Positions 1-8,564 are shown, numbered from the stretch's first letter. The stretch is 64,000 bases of DNA from Mucilaginibacter sp. SG564 (GCF_013149275.1 NZ_JABGNA010000011.1:1-64000); one strand, 5' to 3'. Program-made: numbers and translations. Notes: a model not told the origin generated them from the letters alone.

Positions 1-22
1 TCAAACTCAATCTAAAAGGAAT

Positions 23-45
23 GAGCCCGGTAAAATACCGAGCTC
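23..45. other. Near-perfect inverted repeat (hairpin)
   Basis: Ten-base arms (GAGCCCGGTA and TACCGAGCTC) with one mismatch around a 3-base AAA loop. No clear T-run follows on either strand, so it could be a terminator of a gene left of the window or just a palindrome. Confidence 0.4.
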
Positions 46-130
46 ATATTATGAATAGTTAAATTAACTTTGTCCAACTTTTGGGGTGCACTTCATTTGG
101 AGCCTCTTTTGTTTTTGCCGTACTTGATTT

Positions 131-183
131 GCACAACGTAGGGCTTACAAAGTTTTAAAAACTTCATAAGTCTTACGTTGTGC
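131..183. repeat. 53-bp imperfect palindrome, part of an interspersed repeat
   Basis: The ends GCACAACGTA and TACGTTGTGC are perfectly complementary, and 22 of 26 positions pair around the centre at 157. The core (AAGTTTT around the axis) matches the palindrome at 6926-6960. In both places a second repeat with palindromic ends follows directly, so the two modules seem to travel together. Confidence 0.75.
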
Positions 184-188
184 TTGTT

Positions 189-282
189 TGTCATCCTGAA
201 CTTGTTTCAGGATCCCTCAGGACAGGTTAACCAGCATGATTATGCTTTACTTGTGGGATACCGAAACAAGTTCGGCATGACG
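189..282 (+). repeat. Interspersed repeat copy 1, hairpin-ended
   Basis: Both ends are short hairpins: TCCTGAACTTGTTTCAGGA on the left and CCGAAACAAGTTCGG on the right. Between them lies a spacer with GGACAGGTTAACC. The same end sequences and the AGGACAGGTTAAC core occur in inverted orientation at 6992-7086. The layout fits the small REP/MITE-like palindromic repeats seen between genes in Sphingobacteriaceae; no coding capacity is needed to explain it. Confidence 0.75.
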
Positions 283-296
283 TATTTGTTGATGTA

Positions 297-1130
297 TCAA
301 AACATAGCATCCGGCTCCACCCCATCCGGGATTGCCTGCTCTACCACCCAGTGTTCGGCTATTTTACTATGCTCAACCCTGAATATTTCATAAAATACGA
401 AAGCTTTTCCAGCTCGTTTGAACTCTGATTGAACAACAACAAAATCACCTTCGCCAATAATGCGGTGTATTTTAATTTGCCGATCACTATCGGCGGTCAA
501 ATAAGCACCCAGGCCTTTACCGCTATAAATTACTGCTGGATCATGCTCCACATAGTCTGGCTTTATCAAATCAGTTACGGATACTTTTTGAATTACAGCC
601 TGATAAAATTGATCAATAACGGCTTTACTTTCTGTAGCAGAGGCACTTTGGTCAATTTCATTGCTTCCATTGGTAGCGGTTATAGCCATACCGGTTTGAT
701 CCGGCATCGTTTGTATCGCATCCCAGTGTTCGGCCAGCATACCATTCTTTAGTTTAAACAGATCGATAACAGCCATACGCTTACCCATAAATTCGATATC
801 CAGATGGGTCACTACCAGGTCGCCTTCCTGTATAGCCCTGATGATAGGTGATTTGGCACCGGCCGGTGGTAATGGTAACGTTTTTAGATAATTGATCATT
901 TCGGTAATACCTACCCTACCCTGTTTTACGGTTGTATTATGCTGAATATAATCTTCCTGCACAAATTCAGGGATCAGTTCGACCCGTCGCTGACCAACAA
1001 TTAGTTTATAAAATGACAGTACTTTTTGTTTATTATTTGTAGTATCCATAATGGTATTTGCTTTGGCGGGCAAGCCGGAGCACAGTAAAATGCACGATAC
1101 AGCCATTGCCTGCAGATTGGTAATTTTCAT
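297..1130 (-). CDS. Exported protein with two SnoaL-like (NTF2-fold) domains
   Basis: I chose the start at 1130 because it gives a typical signal peptide (MKITNLQAMAVSCILLCSG...); an in-frame start 34 codons upstream would bury it. The mature protein holds two tandem SnoaL-like repeats of about 110 residues, each ending in a KIAEHW- or MLAEHWD-type motif. This family of small cone-shaped folds includes polyketide cyclases and ketosteroid-isomerase-like proteins. The duplicated arrangement suggests a fused dimer. The substrate is unknown and neighbours give no clue. The 3' end directly abuts the interspersed repeat. Confidence 0.75.
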   Translation of the reverse strand: MKITNLQAMAVSCILLCSGLPAKANTIMDTTNNKQKVLSFYKLIVGQRRVELIPEFVQEDYIQHNTTVKQGRVGITEMINYLKTLPLPPAGAKSPIIRAIQEGDLVVTHLDIEFMGKRMAVIDLFKLKNGMLAEHWDAIQTMPDQTGMAITATNGSNEIDQSASATESKAVIDQFYQAVIQKVSVTDLIKPDYVEHDPAVIYSGKGLGAYLTADSDRQIKIHRIIGEGDFVVVQSEFKRAGKAFVFYEIFRVEHSKIAEHWVVEQAIPDGVEPDAMF

Positions 1131-1454
1131 TACTATTGATAAAAAAATGATGTAAAATTTAGTTCGCGGAAACACTGGCACTAATAGTTCAGTGCTCTTG
1201 ATAACCTGCTTAACAGGCCGGATTTTTGGCAATCCTTGTTTGATATGTGGTAAAAGTAATTATGCTTTAAAGGTAGCAATATTTTCGGTATAAAGGTAAA
1301 ATAGGTGCCATCCAATACGAGTAATTTATGGCTTAAAGTGGGTTAACATAAATTCAACAATATAACAGTATTTTTTAATTTAAATAATTGATAACCAACT
1401 ATTTAAATATATGTAAACCATAAAAAAGTGTAAACCATGTAAACCCACTTTTGC
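1131..1454. other. Non-coding gap
   Basis: AT-rich interval between the SnoaL-like gene and the helicase, both leftward. It should hold the promoter of the SnoaL-like gene, but I see no convincing TAnnTTTG box. Near 1411-1447 the word GTAAACC occurs three times at irregular spacing just beyond the helicase stop; its role is unknown. Confidence 0.5.
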
Positions 1455-2879
1455 CTATTCCTCGGCCGGAGCAGCATAAAACCTACCGTCGAAATTAACC
1501 AGGAAAAGCTCGGTGGTGGCGCGGGTTACGGCGGTATAAAACCAGCGCAGAAAATCCATGTTGATCATTTCGTCGGTCACATAACCCTGATCAACAAATA
1601 CCGCGTCCCATTGCCCACCCTGGGCCTTGTGACAAGTAATGGCGTAAGCAAATTTGATCTGCAAGGCATTATAATAGGGATTTTGCTTCAATTCATTGTG
1701 CATAGCCCTTTTGTTGACCATTTGCTCATAATCCTTCATCACCTCTTCGTAAAACCGTTTTTGATCGGCCTGGGATAGGGCCGGGGAATCGGCATACAGC
1801 GTATCCAGCAATATTTTACAATCCAGCACCGGATCTTCCGCATAATCAATAAACTCAATTTGCACATCAGCAAACCTGAAACCATACATATCCTCTATCC
1901 TGCGCATTTTCCTGATCCGGGCAATATCGCCATTGGCTATAAAGTTTGTGCTGCTTTCGTCCTGTTCCTGCAGCCAGAAGTAGTTATTTTTCACCACCAT
2001 GATCTGGTCGCCGCCAGTAAGTTCCTCTTCCCGGTACAATATCCGGTTCCTGATCTGCCCATTGTACAGGTTGGCGTTTTTATTAGAGCGACAGATGATC
2101 AGCGTACGATCATATCCATATTTGCGGTAGGCATATTCCAACCCCTCGGGCAAACGCTCCCCCGTCATCCGGAATACATCTTTATATCCTTTGGTGACTA
2201 CTTTTGGGGCACTTATTTCCTTTGCCCGGATAATATCACGTATGCGGGTAGCATTGTACAGTATCCCTGAGTCTTTTCCCTGCCTAAGCACATCAGTCAG
2301 TTCATAGCCAAACACGGTTAGTCCAAACTTATCCTTCATCAAACCTCCATCAAGCGCAGGGCTGTTTTCAGAGCCTACAGGGGGCAATTGGGCGGTATCA
2401 CCCACCAATACCAGTTTACAATTTTTATCGTTGTAAACGTATCGTAAAAGGTCGTACAGCAACGATGTACGGTTTAGGCCGCCCGGCTCGTCAGATATCA
2501 TCGAAGCCTCGTCTACAATAAAGAGCGTGTCGCTGGCCAGGTTATCTGCAATGGCAAAGCCATCATCCAAAGTCAAAGCCGATTTTTTGCGATAGATCCG
2601 CTTGTGTATGGTAAATGCTTTACGCCCCGAATAGTTGGTGATTACCTTAGCCGCGCGACCGGTAGGTGCCAGCAAAACGGCTTTATATTTATACTCCCTT
2701 AAAGCCTTTACTAAAGCGCCCAATACCGTGGTTTTTCCCGTACCGGCGTACCCTTTGAGTATAAAACACTCATCCCCATCATTGCTCAGCAAAAATTCAT
2801 GTAAGCGGTTAAACAACTCCAGTTGCTGCCCGGTAGGTTGATGCGGAAAGGCCTTACGTATATGATCAAATTCAGTCAC
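1455..2879 (-). CDS. SF1 DNA helicase, RecD/Dda-like
   Basis: A 474-residue ATP-dependent helicase. Walker A GYAGTGKTT is at residues 43-51, Walker B/DEAD-box-like FIVDEAS near residue 120, motif III VGDTAQLPPVGS near 160, and the C-terminal UvrD-C-2 block HKAQGGQWDAVFVDQG plus motif VI FYTAVTRAT near the end. The size fits stand-alone RecD2/Dda-type 5'-3' helicases rather than the RecBCD subunit, as no recB or recC is nearby. The likely role is DNA repair or replication-fork handling. It stands alone, with its start 48 bases from a divergent membrane protein gene, so promoters probably overlap there. Confidence 0.88.
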   Translation of the reverse strand: MTEFDHIRKAFPHQPTGQQLELFNRLHEFLLSNDGDECFILKGYAGTGKTTVLGALVKALREYKYKAVLLAPTGRAAKVITNYSGRKAFTIHKRIYRKKSALTLDDGFAIADNLASDTLFIVDEASMISDEPGGLNRTSLLYDLLRYVYNDKNCKLVLVGDTAQLPPVGSENSPALDGGLMKDKFGLTVFGYELTDVLRQGKDSGILYNATRIRDIIRAKEISAPKVVTKGYKDVFRMTGERLPEGLEYAYRKYGYDRTLIICRSNKNANLYNGQIRNRILYREEELTGGDQIMVVKNNYFWLQEQDESSTNFIANGDIARIRKMRRIEDMYGFRFADVQIEFIDYAEDPVLDCKILLDTLYADSPALSQADQKRFYEEVMKDYEQMVNKRAMHNELKQNPYYNALQIKFAYAITCHKAQGGQWDAVFVDQGYVTDEMINMDFLRWFYTAVTRATTELFLVNFDGRFYAAPAEE

Positions 2880-2933
2880 TTTGCAAAAATGACGATAAGT
2901 TAATTACTTATCAGCATTTTTATAAATTTGACC

Positions 2934-3407
2934 ATGGAATTTGATGAAGATAAAATAGAAGAAACCGGAGGAGACTATGTTGAAATATATTCCAGGCGAG
3001 CCATATTCTGGTTTGCTGTATTCAGCCCATTATATGCAGGTATATTGCTCATCATCAATTTATGGGTAGCGGGCTATAAGTGGGTAATAAGCCAGGTAAT
3101 CCTATTTTTATTGCTGGGCAATGTTCTTTTGTTGTTTATTGTTAAGGCACTTAATATTAAACCCGATCTGGAAGCATTTCGAAAGTTTGCATCAGGCGGC
3201 ACCCCGGTAACATCGTTTAGCCAGATAATGCCTATTTTTCAATTATTTTGTATAACCCTATTTTTCAATATTTTAGCTGGTATTGTTTTGACAAGATATT
3301 TCTTTAAGAAATATTTTCCCGACGATGATTATTACCCCAGGTCTGTTTTATGGCCAGTGCTCATTTATATCCTTTTAACGTTATTTTTGGGCGGACGGGG
3401 CTTTTAA
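2934..3407 (+). CDS. Small integral membrane protein, unknown function
   Basis: A 157-residue protein with an acidic cytosolic N-terminus (MEFDEDKIEE) and about four predicted membrane helices. It resembles no enzyme I know. The ATG at 2934 is preferred over an upstream TTG at 2928. It lies divergent from the helicase and 69 bases before the DUF3822 gene. Confidence 0.7.
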   Translation: MEFDEDKIEETGGDYVEIYSRRAIFWFAVFSPLYAGILLIINLWVAGYKWVISQVILFLLLGNVLLLFIVKALNIKPDLEAFRKFASGGTPVTSFSQIMPIFQLFCITLFFNILAGIVLTRYFFKKYFPDDDYYPRSVLWPVLIYILLTLFLGGRGF

Positions 3408-3458
3408 TCAAACAATGCTTTTTTAATTGCGGTATCTAAAGTATCTGCCGAAAAATAT

Positions 3459-3466
3459 TACTTTTG
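3459..3466 (+). promoter_or_regulatory. Probable -7 promoter box for the DUF3822-rsmD pair
   Basis: TACTTTTG fits the Bacteroidota sigma-70 -7 consensus TAnnTTTG and lies 11 bases before the DUF3822 start codon. The -33 element is not evident, so the leader would be very short. Confidence 0.5.
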
Positions 3467-3476
3467 TTAAACTGGC

Positions 3477-4289
3477 ATGAGCGAATACAATTACAACTAC
3501 CATGATGATAACTTTAGTCTTGATGAGGCCGAACGTTATAATTTATTGATACAGATTGATAAAGCCACATTTTCGTACGCGATTACTGATCAGGATAAAC
3601 TGGTTGCGTGCGCCGATATGCACCCTCTGGACGAGTTGACCAACCCGCAGGAGTTACTCGACCTCCTATCAGCCAAGTACAAACAGGTAGTTGTAGGTTT
3701 GCCGGCTAATGGTTTTACCCTGATACCGCAAAGCCTTTTCAGCCAGGATCATGTTACCGATTTTGCCCGCTTTTTGGACGTCCAACCAGGCGAAAAAGTA
3801 TCCGCTCAAGCTTTGGATAGCCACAACACCATTATTTACAAAACCGACAGCACAATTATTAACGCAGCCGAAGAATTTGGCCTGCGTAACAGTGTTTTTT
3901 CGTCAAAAGGGTGGATAATGGCCATTGCTCAAAATAACCCAGCCGATCATGATCTGTATCTCAACTTAAATGAATCACAAGTTGAAATTGTGGCCTTTAA
4001 GGGGAATCTTTTACGTTTTTATAACCGGTTCGCGTTCCAAAATAACGACGAGCTAACTTACTTTATAGCGCTTGTAGTAAACGAATTGGGTTTGCAACCA
4101 GCCGATGTTCATATCTATTTAAACGGCGATATCGACACAGACGATAAAAGGATCGAACACTTAGCTGAATTTTTTGGACAGGTGCAGCTTAACCGGTTAC
4201 AGATAGTGCAAATCCCCGCCGAAATCTCTGCTCACCAAATATTGTCACTCGCTGCTTTATCTTTATGCGCATCATCGGGGGCAGTTTAA
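3477..4289 (+). CDS. DUF3822 family protein
   Basis: A 270-residue soluble protein that I recognise as the Bacteroidota DUF3822 family, which has an actin/FtsA-like fold and regularly sits directly upstream of rsmD. Its molecular function is not established. Its 3' end overlaps rsmD by about 25 bases in another frame, indicating an operon and probable translational coupling. Confidence 0.8.
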   Translation: MSEYNYNYHDDNFSLDEAERYNLLIQIDKATFSYAITDQDKLVACADMHPLDELTNPQELLDLLSAKYKQVVVGLPANGFTLIPQSLFSQDHVTDFARFLDVQPGEKVSAQALDSHNTIIYKTDSTIINAAEEFGLRNSVFSSKGWIMAIAQNNPADHDLYLNLNESQVEIVAFKGNLLRFYNRFAFQNNDELTYFIALVVNELGLQPADVHIYLNGDIDTDDKRIEHLAEFFGQVQLNRLQIVQIPAEISAHQILSLAALSLCASSGAV

Positions 4290-4807
4290 AGGGGTTACGG
4301 CTCAACCCACCCAAAAATCTTCCGGTACGCCCTACAACTGATCTGGCTAAGGAGGCCTTATTCAATATCCTCCAAAATCAGATTGAATTTGAGGATATTA
4401 AGGTACTTGACTTGTTTAGCGGCACAGGTAACATATCTATGGAATTCGCTTCCAGGGGCGCCGCGCAGGTGATCTCTGTCGACCGTAGCATTCATTGCGT
4501 AAACTATTTGAAAGATATATCCCGCCAGCACAGGCAGGAACAGATAAAGACCTACAAGGAGGATGTTTTTAAGTACCTCCAAATGGAAACCGAGCAATAC
4601 GACCTCATTTTTGCCGATCCTCCTTACGACCTTAACAAGATCCCGGAAATTTCCAAGATAGTTTTTGAGCGCAACTTCCTGGCACCCGATGGGCTGCTGA
4701 TCGTAGAACATCAATCTATGCAAAATCTCAACAATCATCCAAGTTTTGTAGAGCAACGAAAATATGGACATTCCTCGTTTTCGTTTTTCAGACATCCTGC
4801 TGAGTAA
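4265..4807 (+). CDS. rsmD: 16S rRNA (guanine966-N2)-methyltransferase RsmD
   Basis: A 180-residue class I SAM methyltransferase, the usual length for RsmD, which methylates G966 of 16S rRNA in the small ribosomal subunit. The N-terminal MRIIGGSLKGLRL and RPTTDLAKEALFNIL signatures are typical. The SAM-binding loop is LDLFSGTGNISMEFASRGA, and the catalytic N6/N2-type motif is FADPPYD near residue 118. It overlaps the preceding DUF3822 gene. Confidence 0.93.
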   Translation: MRIIGGSLKGLRLNPPKNLPVRPTTDLAKEALFNILQNQIEFEDIKVLDLFSGTGNISMEFASRGAAQVISVDRSIHCVNYLKDISRQHRQEQIKTYKEDVFKYLQMETEQYDLIFADPPYDLNKIPEISKIVFERNFLAPDGLLIVEHQSMQNLNNHPSFVEQRKYGHSSFSFFRHPAE

Positions 4808-5148
4808 CGCCCCCAAAAACTTTTTAAACCTTAAATTTTAACAAATTTCTGCCCAAAAACGGGTAAAAAACAGCCAAAAATTTATTCGAAATCATCGATT
4901 TTAACACTTTTTAACAAATTTCAACCCGATTTTGGGGCGATTTTAAAATTTTAAAAAGTATTAATTTATTGGCTATCAAATAACTATAGGAAAAATAATT
5001 AATTTTTGCCCCGTTTTATCCCTTAATAAAAGAGCCCGGGTCTCTGTAGAAAGAGACCCGGGCTGCTTATGTTATAAAGATACGAAATTTTTCTGACAGA
5101 CAGTTCCAATCCAGCATATTATCCTGAATAAATTGGATATTCACTGTT
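4808..5148. other. AT-rich non-coding gap
   Basis: Contains two copies of TTTTAACAAATTTC about 72 bases apart and long A/T runs, followed by the DeoR terminator. I see no ORF and no structured RNA family I can name. Confidence 0.5.
5033..5064 (-). terminator. Rho-independent terminator of the DeoR gene
   Basis: A perfect 12-bp stem (AGCCCGGGTCTC paired with its complement) with an 8-base loop. Read on the minus strand it is followed by CTTTTATT, in the right place to end the leftward DeoR transcript. Confidence 0.75.
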
Positions 5149-5898
5149 TTACCCCACCTGCAAAATAGTCAGCGCGGTATCTTTAAATCCTGCAAGCTTT
5201 CCGTCATCAGCATTGGTGATAACCGCTTCAACCTGGTTGATATCGGCAAATTTGAGGTAGGTCTCCTTGCCTACTTTGCTATCATCACATAATACATAAG
5301 TATAGGCGCTTTGGCTGATATACATCGATGTAATTTCGGCCTCCAGCTCGCTGTTGGCGAACAAACCTCGGGCAGATATACCATCCACACCTAAAAAAGC
5401 CTTACCGGCATGATACCTGGCAATGTGCTCATTGGCTATTTTGCCATGCGTGGCCTGCCGTTCATTATTAAACTCACCGCCAATGATATTGATGGATACT
5501 GAGCAATTTTGCAGCTCATAAATAACCGGCAGCGAATTAGTAATCACTTTGATCTTTTTATGCTTGATAAACTGGCACAGTCTGAAAACCGTGCTGCCGC
5601 AGTCCATAAAAATAATATCGCCATCGGTGATATGCTCAGCCGCCTTACGGCAGATATCATCCTTTACACCAGCATTTTGAGCTGCCTTATTGGCAAAATC
5701 TTTCGGTTTAGCTAAGGGATCAACTTTCATGGCGCCGCCGTGAGTGCGGTACAACAGGCCATCGTTGGCTAATTGGTTCAGATCGCGCCGGGCCGTGATC
5801 TCCGAAATATCCAATTCGGTAGCCAGTTCTTTAATGTCAACCTCGCCAGTACGGTCCAATTGCTCCAATATTTTTTGCTTTCTTTTTTGAAAGTTCAT
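5149..5898 (-). CDS. DeoR/GlpR-family transcriptional regulator
   Basis: A 249-residue DeoR-type repressor. The N-terminal helix-turn-helix (RKQKILEQLDRTG..., ELDISEITARRDLNQL) is followed by the sugar-phosphate-isomerase-like sensor domain with FMDCGSTVFRLCQFI, VITNSLPV, FLGVDGIS and DDSKVGKETYLKFA, all hallmarks of DeoR sensors that bind phosphorylated sugars. It is transcribed away from a NudK-like gene across a 61-bp gap that contains four regularly spaced repeats, so it probably represses itself and the Nudix operon. The effector is unknown; a nucleotide-linked or phosphorylated sugar is plausible from the neighbour. Confidence 0.88.
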   Translation of the reverse strand: MNFQKRKQKILEQLDRTGEVDIKELATELDISEITARRDLNQLANDGLLYRTHGGAMKVDPLAKPKDFANKAAQNAGVKDDICRKAAEHITDGDIIFMDCGSTVFRLCQFIKHKKIKVITNSLPVIYELQNCSVSINIIGGEFNNERQATHGKIANEHIARYHAGKAFLGVDGISARGLFANSELEAEITSMYISQSAYTYVLCDDSKVGKETYLKFADINQVEAVITNADDGKLAGFKDTALTILQVG

Positions 5899-5913
5899 TT
5901 AAATAATTCTACA

Positions 5914-5953
5914 TTTGATCAAATATAATCAAAATTGATCATTTTTAATCAAA
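5914..5953. promoter_or_regulatory. Operator of four 10-bp direct repeats (DeoR site)
   Basis: Four consecutive decamers share ATCA at the same phase: TTTGATCAAA, TATAATCAAA, ATTGATCATT and TTTAATCAAA. One repeat per helical turn is a layout used by DeoR-family repressors. The array fills the gap between the two divergent start codons, so it would control both genes. Confidence 0.7.
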
Positions 5954-5959
5954 TTATAC

Positions 5960-6538
5960 ATGACTGATATTAAAATTCTAAAAACAGAGGTACTATCAGA
6001 CAACTGGTACATCCTCCGGAAAATAATTTTTGAAGCTACAAAAAAAGATGGCACCATACTAAAACTTAGCCGCGAGGCATATGACCGGGGCAATGGCGCT
6101 ACCATACTTTTATACAATAGGGATACCAAAACGGTGATCCTCACCAAACAATTCCGCGTGGCTACCTACATCAATGGTAACGGCAATGGGATGCTGATTG
6201 AGTGCTGCGCCGGTTTGCTGGATCAAAGCAATGCCGAAGATTGCATCAGGCGCGAAACAGAAGAGGAAACGGGTTATCAGATCAGTAACGTAAAAAAGGT
6301 GTTTGAGGCATATATGTCGCCGGGCTCGGTAACGGAGATCCTGTATTTTTTTGTAGCAGAATATACAAATGACATGAAGATAAGCGACGGTGGCGGACTG
6401 GAAGAAGAGCACGAAAACATTGAGGTGCTGGAACTACCCTTTGTTACGGCCCTGCAAATGGTACAAACCGGCGAAATAAAAGATGGCAAAACCATTATGC
6501 TTTTACAATATGCACAACTTAATCAGTTAATATCATGA
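5960..6538 (+). CDS. nudK: NudK-like Nudix hydrolase (GDP-sugar pyrophosphatase)
   Basis: A 192-residue Nudix protein that closely resembles GDP-mannose pyrophosphatase NudK, which hydrolyses GDP-mannose to GMP and mannose-1-phosphate. The Nudix box runs from about residue 84 (CAGLLDQSNAED...RRETEEETGY). The first conserved Glu of GX5E is Asn here, with Glu two residues later, while the metal-binding REtEEEtG core is intact. MSPGSVTEILYFFVAEY is typical of the ADP-ribose/NudK subgroup. It overlaps the next gene by 4 bases (ATGA) and probably answers to the divergent DeoR repressor. Confidence 0.85.
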   Translation: MTDIKILKTEVLSDNWYILRKIIFEATKKDGTILKLSREAYDRGNGATILLYNRDTKTVILTKQFRVATYINGNGNGMLIECCAGLLDQSNAEDCIRRETEEETGYQISNVKKVFEAYMSPGSVTEILYFFVAEYTNDMKISDGGGLEEEHENIEVLELPFVTALQMVQTGEIKDGKTIMLLQYAQLNQLIS

Positions 6539-6915
6539 CCACTACACCTTTAGTAATTTTAATAGCAGGCCCGTACCGCTCGGGTACCAATGACGATCCA
6601 AACCTGATGGCGCAAAACTTAAAAAAACTGGAAGAAATGGCGCTCCCGATATTCCGGGCGGGGCATATCCCGGTAATTGGCGAATGGTTTGCCCTGCCCC
6701 TGTTGGAGCAAGCCGGCTCAACACACCCGGGTGATGCCGCCTATGAAGAGATACTATACCCTGTGGCTCAGCGCCTGCTTACCAAATGTGATGCCGTTTT
6801 AAGGATCCCAGGCGCATCCAAAGGAGCCGATGAAGATGTGAGGATAGCGAAAGAACGTGGTTTGAAAGTTTATTTTCAGTTGGAAGATATTGTTGGGGCA
6901 GGGAGAGGATTGTAA
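6535..6915 (+). CDS. DUF4406 protein (deoxyribosyltransferase-like fold)
   Basis: A 126-residue protein with an N-terminal ILIAGPYRSG loop and a C-terminal RIPGASKGADEDVRIAKERGL segment, features of the DUF4406/nucleoside 2-deoxyribosyltransferase-like superfamily. Such proteins are thought to act on nucleosides or nucleotides; the exact reaction is unknown. The 4-base overlap with the NudK-like gene implies coupled translation and a shared nucleotide-linked pathway. Confidence 0.72.
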   Translation: MTTTPLVILIAGPYRSGTNDDPNLMAQNLKKLEEMALPIFRAGHIPVIGEWFALPLLEQAGSTHPGDAAYEEILYPVAQRLLTKCDAVLRIPGASKGADEDVRIAKERGLKVYFQLEDIVGAGRGL

Positions 6916-6925
6916 ATACCATTTG

Positions 6926-6960
6926 AAGACTTACGAAGTTTTAAAAACTTCGTAAGTCTT
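6926..6960. repeat. Perfect 17-bp-arm palindrome
   Basis: Arms AAGACTTACGAAGTTTT and its exact complement flank a single central base. The core equals that of the palindrome at 131-183. It begins 11 bases after the DUF4406 stop, so it may also act as a terminator. Confidence 0.75.
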
Positions 6961-6991
6961 GCTTTCGGCATAACTCTTTTTAATACATGAA

Positions 6992-7086
6992 GTTATGCCG
7001 AATTTATTTCGGCATCCCACCAGCAAGGTGTACAACCGGGCAGTTAACCTGTCCTGTGAGGTCCTGAAACAAGCTCAGGGTGACGC
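6992..7086 (-). repeat. Interspersed repeat copy 2, inverted relative to copy 1
   Basis: Reading the minus strand gives the same order as 189-282: a TCACCCTGAGCTTGTTTCAGG-type end (shown to 20 bases or fewer in parts), the AGGACAGGTTAAC core, then GGGATGCCGAAATAAATTCGG. The left hairpin contains GCCGAATTTATTTCGGC. The remainder of the gap up to 7206 holds the promoter of the next gene, with no clear box. Confidence 0.75.
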
Positions 7087-7206
7087 ATTTCCATCATAGC
7101 GCATCGTTATATCATTTCTGTATCATCCTTTGCTTTTAAATAGGAGTTGTTGTAAAAATTGGCTTAGTATTACCATTAGTTACTATCAAACAATAACCTC
7201 AAAAAC

Positions 7207-7560
7207 ATGAACACTTTACCAGAAATAGCCAATCGTTTAGCTTCATTATGTAATGAGCTTAAATTTGTTGAAGCTTATACCGAATTATACGCTGATGACG
7301 CCGTAAGCATTGATCCCAATAATAACAATGAGCCTATAACCGGTCTTCATAATCTGCTTGAGCGCGAGAAACAATTTTTAGCTATTGTAGATATCCATGA
7401 TATTAAAGTATCTGAAGCAACTTTTGCCGGCAGCTACTTCAGTATGGTTCTTTCTATGCATTTCACCATTAAGGGCCAGGATCCTAAAATGCTTGAAGAG
7501 ATCTGCGTTTATAAAGTTGAAAACGGAAAAATTGTTAGTCAGCAGTTTTTTATAGGCTGA
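7207..7560 (+). CDS. Small SnoaL-like/NTF2-fold protein
   Basis: A 117-residue soluble protein with the alpha+beta pattern of nuclear transport factor 2/SnoaL-like proteins: an N-terminal helix pair, LYADDAVSIDP, then beta strands ending in YKVENGKIVSQQFF. It is a single-domain relative of the exported protein at 297-1130. No catalytic residues can be assigned and it stands alone. Confidence 0.7.
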   Translation: MNTLPEIANRLASLCNELKFVEAYTELYADDAVSIDPNNNNEPITGLHNLLEREKQFLAIVDIHDIKVSEATFAGSYFSMVLSMHFTIKGQDPKMLEEICVYKVENGKIVSQQFFIG

Positions 7561-7616
7561 TGAGCTAAAGAACCTTTTGTTGTGCTGGGGCACGAAGCAT
7601 CTATTACAGGTTGGAT

Positions 7617-8525
7617 TTAATTAGAAACAGATTGTGATTCTTGATTTTTGGTTATATCTAATTTATAAGCATCAAGTAGTTTAATTACTGCTGAAATAAA
7701 TTGTTCGCTGTCAAGATCAGCCCCAATAATTCCTGATCCTTGCAAAATTTCATGTAAAACAGCGGCATTTAAAATATTATAATTAGCTTCGATTTCGGAA
7801 CTTAATATTTTATTATGCTTTTCACTATTCTCGTATAAATTTTGGGAATGGTACTGCATAACTCTTCTAAACGTATCAGGATTGAGATCCATTTTTAAAA
7901 TCTCGCCATAAGGACATTCTCTTATATAATTAAAATGCTCGTCAATATTCTTCTTTATATTTTGCATTTTTTCATCTACCACTTCTAATAATGCTGACAA
8001 CTTTGATAAGTCTCTTTTCATTACGTCAGGTATATTTTCCTCTCGTTTATAAAACAACGAATGGGAAGTTTCGGCCCATACGTGCTCTGAAAGTGTTCTA
8101 ACTTGAATTTCAACCCTCTTTCCTTCATGATCCTCCCAATTTTCTGCTTTAGCCCATTCGTCCTTTATAGTAACTATTAAATGCGTGGAACTATAATCAA
8201 ATATTTTCGGATTGGATAAAGGGATTGATTTCTCTAAAACTTTAAATTTATTTTCAATTAATTGAATTACTTGATCTTTATATTCTGGAAATAGCAATAC
8301 TATTCTTACTCCAATTAAATCATCATACTCAGTAATTGATTCGACAATATTTTTTTTTCGATTGTATTTTTCTTGAATTGATTCAAGCTCCTTTATTCTC
8401 GCCGAAATTTCAAATGCTACAGGTATTTCATTCTTCGAAAGCATTTTTGCAATTATTTTTTTAATTTCCTCTAGAAAATCCTCATAACTCTCTCGTAGGT
8501 GACTATACTCCTTACTTATATTCAT
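7617..8525 (-). CDS. RelA/SpoT-domain nucleotidyltransferase
   Basis: A 302-residue protein with a full RelA/SpoT synthetase-like core: the ATP-binding RIKELESIQEKYNRK (43-57), YDDLIGVRI (67-75), the Tyr-Ser of the guanosine loop at 111-112 (DYSSTHLIV) and VEIQVRTLSEHVWAETSH (138-155). There is no HD hydrolase, TGS or ACT domain, so it is not the housekeeping Rel. It could be a small alarmone synthetase, or a toxSAS-type toxin that makes ppApp or pyrophosphorylates tRNA. About 120 residues follow the core. The DNA is visibly more AT-rich than the flanks, suggesting transfer. It is 39 bases downstream of a small membrane protein gene, the likely partner. Confidence 0.85.
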   Translation of the reverse strand: MNISKEYSHLRESYEDFLEEIKKIIAKMLSKNEIPVAFEISARIKELESIQEKYNRKKNIVESITEYDDLIGVRIVLLFPEYKDQVIQLIENKFKVLEKSIPLSNPKIFDYSSTHLIVTIKDEWAKAENWEDHEGKRVEIQVRTLSEHVWAETSHSLFYKREENIPDVMKRDLSKLSALLEVVDEKMQNIKKNIDEHFNYIRECPYGEILKMDLNPDTFRRVMQYHSQNLYENSEKHNKILSSEIEANYNILNAAVLHEILQGSGIIGADLDSEQFISAVIKLLDAYKLDITKNQESQSVSN

Positions 8526-8564
8526 GACATTTAACTTATACTAAGAACATGATTAAACCGTCTT

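Noticed and set aside
178..393. 71-codon ORF on the plus strand
   Set aside because: It lies across the interspersed repeat and the 3' end of the SnoaL-like gene; repeat hairpins explain its sequence.
1411..1447. Triple GTAAACC repeat as a binding site or iteron
   Set aside because: Only three short copies at irregular spacing; too weak to support.
4358..4816. 152-codon minus-strand ORF opposite rsmD
   Set aside because: Fully antisense to a clear rsmD with conserved catalytic motifs.
5914..5953. Possible CRISPR-like short repeat array
   Set aside because: Ten-base units without spacers between divergent genes fit an operator. No CRISPR array or cas gene is present in the window.
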